NCBI GenBank assembly: GCA_002746305.1
Contig: NVWV01000002.1
Span: 1-43,736 of the forward strand
Length of the DNA stretch: 43,736 nt
Direction: 5' to 3'
DNA from: Bacteroidota bacterium
GTDB lineage: Bacteria > Bacteroidota > Bacteroidia > NS11-12g > UBA9320
Below, piece after piece: positions 41,378-43,736 of this stretch. The notes under the pieces were generated by a model. The model was not told the DNA's origin, searched no databases, and saw only the letters and a list, made by a program, of their open reading frames with translations. The position numbers and the translations under genes were made by a program. The stretch's first letter is position 1. Every line of letters starts with the position of its first letter.

Positions 41378-43474
41378 CTATTCTAGAATTACTTTTTTGT
41401 AAAGAATACTGTTATCCGTATATATTTTTATAAAGTATACTCCTGGGATAAATCCTGTCAGATTAAATGTTTCACTTTTTGATTCGTGAATTAATTGACC
41501 ATTTGTATTAAATACTGAGGCAGAGCTACCTTCTTTGAAGTCTCCAAATGTAAATAACCCTGTACTTGGGTTGGGATAAATTATCATCTGGTCCTTGTTA
41601 TCTATTGGTCTTATTCCTAGAGGATTGTCACCTTTTAATTCAATTGCCCCAATGTCTGGCGTGATACTTCTTGTGCTCCCAAAGTAGTCGGTAGGGATGT
41701 AAACTAAGGGAATACCATGGTTTAAAACGGCAAGATTTTGGGGTCTAAAATCACCTTTAAATCTGTCAATATAATTCGGATTCTCGACGATATTATAACC
41801 AGAACTAACGTTATTGAAGTCCGTCAAAGTATACGTCGTACTTCTGGATTCATTAGCTTGGTTGAAAATTAAACTATCGTCAAAATAAAGCGAATTACGA
41901 GTTGCCGTCCAAGTTGTGATTTCATCTGTTTCTATAAATGTTCCCATAGCTTCCAAATCAAAAAAGGAGGCAATATTATTGGTCACGGTATGATGTCCTT
42001 CGCCCAATTGTATTGCAACGCTATTCAAAGTAGAGTCCGTATTATGGTTGACGTTGACTGTATTGTAAATTATTTCTGAAATTGTACTGGTATTTCCTCT
42101 GGAATTAATTCCTTCTAATCCATTAAGTCTCTTTTTAAATATTGGAGTGGTGTCATCTGGAAAAGGAATCTTAGTTCCTGTTATATCCATAGAAACAATA
42201 TTATTGGTAATGCTTATAAATTCTTTTTGACCAATAGCATGTATTCCTGTTATTTTACTCCAATTCGAGTATGTTCGACCCGAAAGGTTAAAAATAATCC
42301 TGTTTCTATCTATCCAGAGATTCTTACCTTTAGATATTGAATGTATTCCCATAACTCTATCGCGAAGATCTGTACTCGACTTAAAGCTAATAACGTTTTG
42401 GTTAATAGTTGTCTCACCATCGTTACCGGTGAATATCGAAAAACCAAAACCTAAATCGTTAAAATCAATAATATTCTTCGTTACTTCTATGTCGTATTTT
42501 GTAGGGCCATGACAAAAATAGAAAGGTGTGTGACCTTCACCGGTAGAAATAATTCCACGCCTTCTCCAGGTTCTTGGAGAGACAGTCTCTCCAAGAATAG
42601 TATGAATGTGATTGTGAGATATAATCATGGTACCGCTTGAATTGCTGCCTGAACCGCTAATTCCAATAATACTTTCATCATGAAAATTAATTCCTGCAAA
42701 ATTAGGTCTAGAAATATCATTGTTTCGTATGATATCATTCCCGCCACTACAAAATATTCCAATATATGCAAAGTCTACAACTGTATTATTTTCTATAATA
42801 TTTACTCCTGTGTGGGTGATGGTGTATTTGGCTATAATTCCCAACATAGCATCATAGATTTCATTGTCTTTAATAAGGATATTGGTTGAATTTCCTTCAG
42901 TAAGGGTGGTACGGTGAGCTTCATTTTTATAGTTAGGATCACCCTTGGAATTGTGCATATTAACGTGGTCAGCTATCATAATCCCTTCAGTATGGTAGTA
43001 ATTGTAATTTGAGTTCTTTGGACAATAGATTTTACAACCTTCTATTGTAATGTTATCGCATTCGTTTTTTATTTCAATTCCAGTAGGTGTTTTGGTGAAT
43101 GACATTCCACGAACTACTAAATTCTTTAGGGTCGTATTTTTAGCATTGTCTAGAGCCACTACATAATCACCCTTAATAGTACTGTCACTCAAGTTAATCT
43201 CTTCATTTTGACCATCTATGATGAGGCTATAGATGCTTGAACCACTAATATTGGGTATGGTGAGTTGTTCTGTATAAGGACCAGAGCCTACTACTAGGTT
43301 GATTGTAACATTTCCTGATAAACCTAAGGAGAGTAAAGAGTCTGTAGCAGCACCAAAGCTAGTGAAGTTAGTGTTCGATGCTGTTGTGGTTTTATCAATG
43401 GTATAAGTCCCACTCATTTGAGCTAATAAAGTTGTAGAAATTAGGAGAAAGATTAGTGTTAGTAGATTTTTCAT
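41378..43474 (-). CDS. T9SS-sorted right-handed beta-helix protein B
   Basis: A 698-residue secreted protein with signal peptide MKNLLTLIFLLISTTLLAQ, an MSGTYTIDKTTTASNTNFTS entry, many NosD-like strand and turn repeats (ITIEGCKIYC, ILIKDNEIYD, NIIENNTVVDF, DIIRNNDISRP, MIISHNHIHT) and a T9SS sorting domain (MIIYPNPSTGLFTFGDF to the end, KVILE). It is a full-length paralogue of 37779-39827; even the passage after the repeats (YFDDSLIFN, YNIVENPNYIDRFKGDFRPQN) corresponds. Polysaccharide binding or lyase activity is possible, but no catalytic residues are recognisable. It lies between ribBA and the relic of ribBA. Confidence 0.82.
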   Translation of the reverse strand: MKNLLTLIFLLISTTLLAQMSGTYTIDKTTTASNTNFTSFGAATDSLLSLGLSGNVTINLVVGSGPYTEQLTIPNISGSSIYSLIIDGQNEEINLSDSTIKGDYVVALDNAKNTTLKNLVVRGMSFTKTPTGIEIKNECDNITIEGCKIYCPKNSNYNYYHTEGIMIADHVNMHNSKGDPNYKNEAHRTTLTEGNSTNILIKDNEIYDAMLGIIAKYTITHTGVNIIENNTVVDFAYIGIFCSGGNDIIRNNDISRPNFAGINFHDESIIGISGSGSNSSGTMIISHNHIHTILGETVSPRTWRRRGIISTGEGHTPFYFCHGPTKYDIEVTKNIIDFNDLGFGFSIFTGNDGETTINQNVISFKSSTDLRDRVMGIHSISKGKNLWIDRNRIIFNLSGRTYSNWSKITGIHAIGQKEFISITNNIVSMDITGTKIPFPDDTTPIFKKRLNGLEGINSRGNTSTISEIIYNTVNVNHNTDSTLNSVAIQLGEGHHTVTNNIASFFDLEAMGTFIETDEITTWTATRNSLYFDDSLIFNQANESRSTTYTLTDFNNVSSGYNIVENPNYIDRFKGDFRPQNLAVLNHGIPLVYIPTDYFGSTRSITPDIGAIELKGDNPLGIRPIDNKDQMIIYPNPSTGLFTFGDFKEGSSASVFNTNGQLIHESKSETFNLTGFIPGVYFIKIYTDNSILYKKVILE

Positions 43475-43672
43475 ATTGTTTAAATTGGGATAGGGTAGGA
43501 ACTTGGAATAGATACCGATGTACTTCCTTTTCTTATCTAGTAAATTTAGACACTAACTTTCCATAAAAGTTACGCAAAAATGGCTTCATGACACAATTTT
43601 TACAGAGAGTGAAGAGATTCAAAAAAGAGTAAATCTCCTATGTATATTAGAAATAATAGTTATGGATTGTGC
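43475..43672. other. Upstream region of beta-helix gene B, about 200 bp
   Basis: It is AT-rich with no coding frame. It contains TTCCTTTTCTTATC at 43524-43537, the same 14-mer found at 39872-39885 upstream of beta-helix gene A, at nearly the same distance from the start. TAAATTTA at 43541-43548 (minus strand) is the best -7 candidate. Confidence 0.45.
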
Positions 43673-43736
43673 CTACAACTCGTGCCCCATCTTTTCTTTC
43701 TTGGTTGCTAGGTATTTTTTGTTGTGAGGATTAGCT
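43673..43736 (-). CDS. ribBA: Probable RibBA C-terminus (riboflavin biosynthesis), 3' end only
   Basis: Only the last 20 codons and the stop TAG are inside the window; they read ANPHNKKYLATKKEKMGHEL. The HNKKYLxTKKEKMGH pattern recalls the end of GTP cyclohydrolase II, usually fused in Bacteroidota to 3,4-dihydroxy-2-butanone-4-phosphate synthase (RibBA). This assignment is from memory of the family tail and the rest of the gene is outside the window. If right, the enzyme makes both precursors of lumazine from GTP and ribulose-5-phosphate. Confidence 0.6.
   Translation of the reverse strand, partial: ANPHNKKYLATKKEKMGHEL

Overview
The window is a compact, AT-rich stretch of a Bacteroidota chromosome, probably a marine or aquatic Flavobacteriales-type organism. 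The main evidence is six complete genes with type IX secretion (T9SS) C-terminal sorting domains (YPNP motif), plus the start of a seventh secreted surface protein. Recurrent TAnnTTTG -7 promoter elements, a metal-independent KdsA, a DUF5606 protein, a parA-parB-DUF5683 operon, an MlaEF pair and S46 and S9 dipeptidyl peptidases point the same way. Lineage below phylum is inference; no 16S rRNA or tRNA gene was seen.

Layout. 1-657 (-): 5' part of a large secreted protein with the HVMGADITYKC hallmark, running off the left edge. 1168-9743: mostly housekeeping genes: a small secreted protein, Sua5/TsaC, an NtrC-type sigma-54 activator, RNase P RNA, an endonuclease/exonuclease/phosphatase lipoprotein, GlmM, a BtuF-like protein, a metallophosphoesterase, a small basic protein and a CxxC protein. 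9757-12537 (-): tandem paralogous T9SS cargo genes. 12635-22170: an SDR enzyme, MlaE-MlaF, a DPP11-like S46 peptidase, FabI, an alpha/beta-hydrolase lipoprotein, a small T9SS protein, KdsA, an Omp28-like lipoprotein and DUF5606. 22202-27769: a peptide-binding lipoprotein diverging from UPF0173-parA-parB-DUF5683, then 3-hydroxyacyl-CoA dehydrogenase. 27953-31395: a cold-shock protein, a GbsR/MarR regulator with twin membrane proteins, another membrane protein and a TIGR01777 epimerase. 31477-37530: an S9 peptidase, an unusual EreA/ChaN-like protein with a barrel-like C-terminus, and an ABC-F ATPase. 37779-43474 (-): two large beta-helix T9SS proteins flanking a LamG T9SS protein and a small membrane protein. 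43673-43736 (-): the last codons of a probable ribBA.

How the genes fit together. Extracellular and periplasmic peptide use (S46, S9, oligopeptide-binding lipoprotein), envelope building (GlmM, KdsA, FabI, MlaEF) and T9SS-exported surface proteins dominate. Genes are tightly packed. Several convergent pairs overlap at their stop codons, and several start codons lie only 4-30 nt from a Bacteroidota -7 element, which often decides between start codons.

Most unusual observations. (1) A diverged copy of the ribBA 3' end sits upstream of the LamG gene about 2.3 kb from the real one, differing only by transitions; it looks like a scar of insertion or duplication in the T9SS island. (2) A secreted protein joins a putative EreA/ChaN-like domain to a probable outer-membrane beta-barrel. 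(3) A GbsR-type regulator is followed by two mutually paralogous small membrane proteins. No CRISPR array, prophage, insertion sequence or clear defence system was seen.
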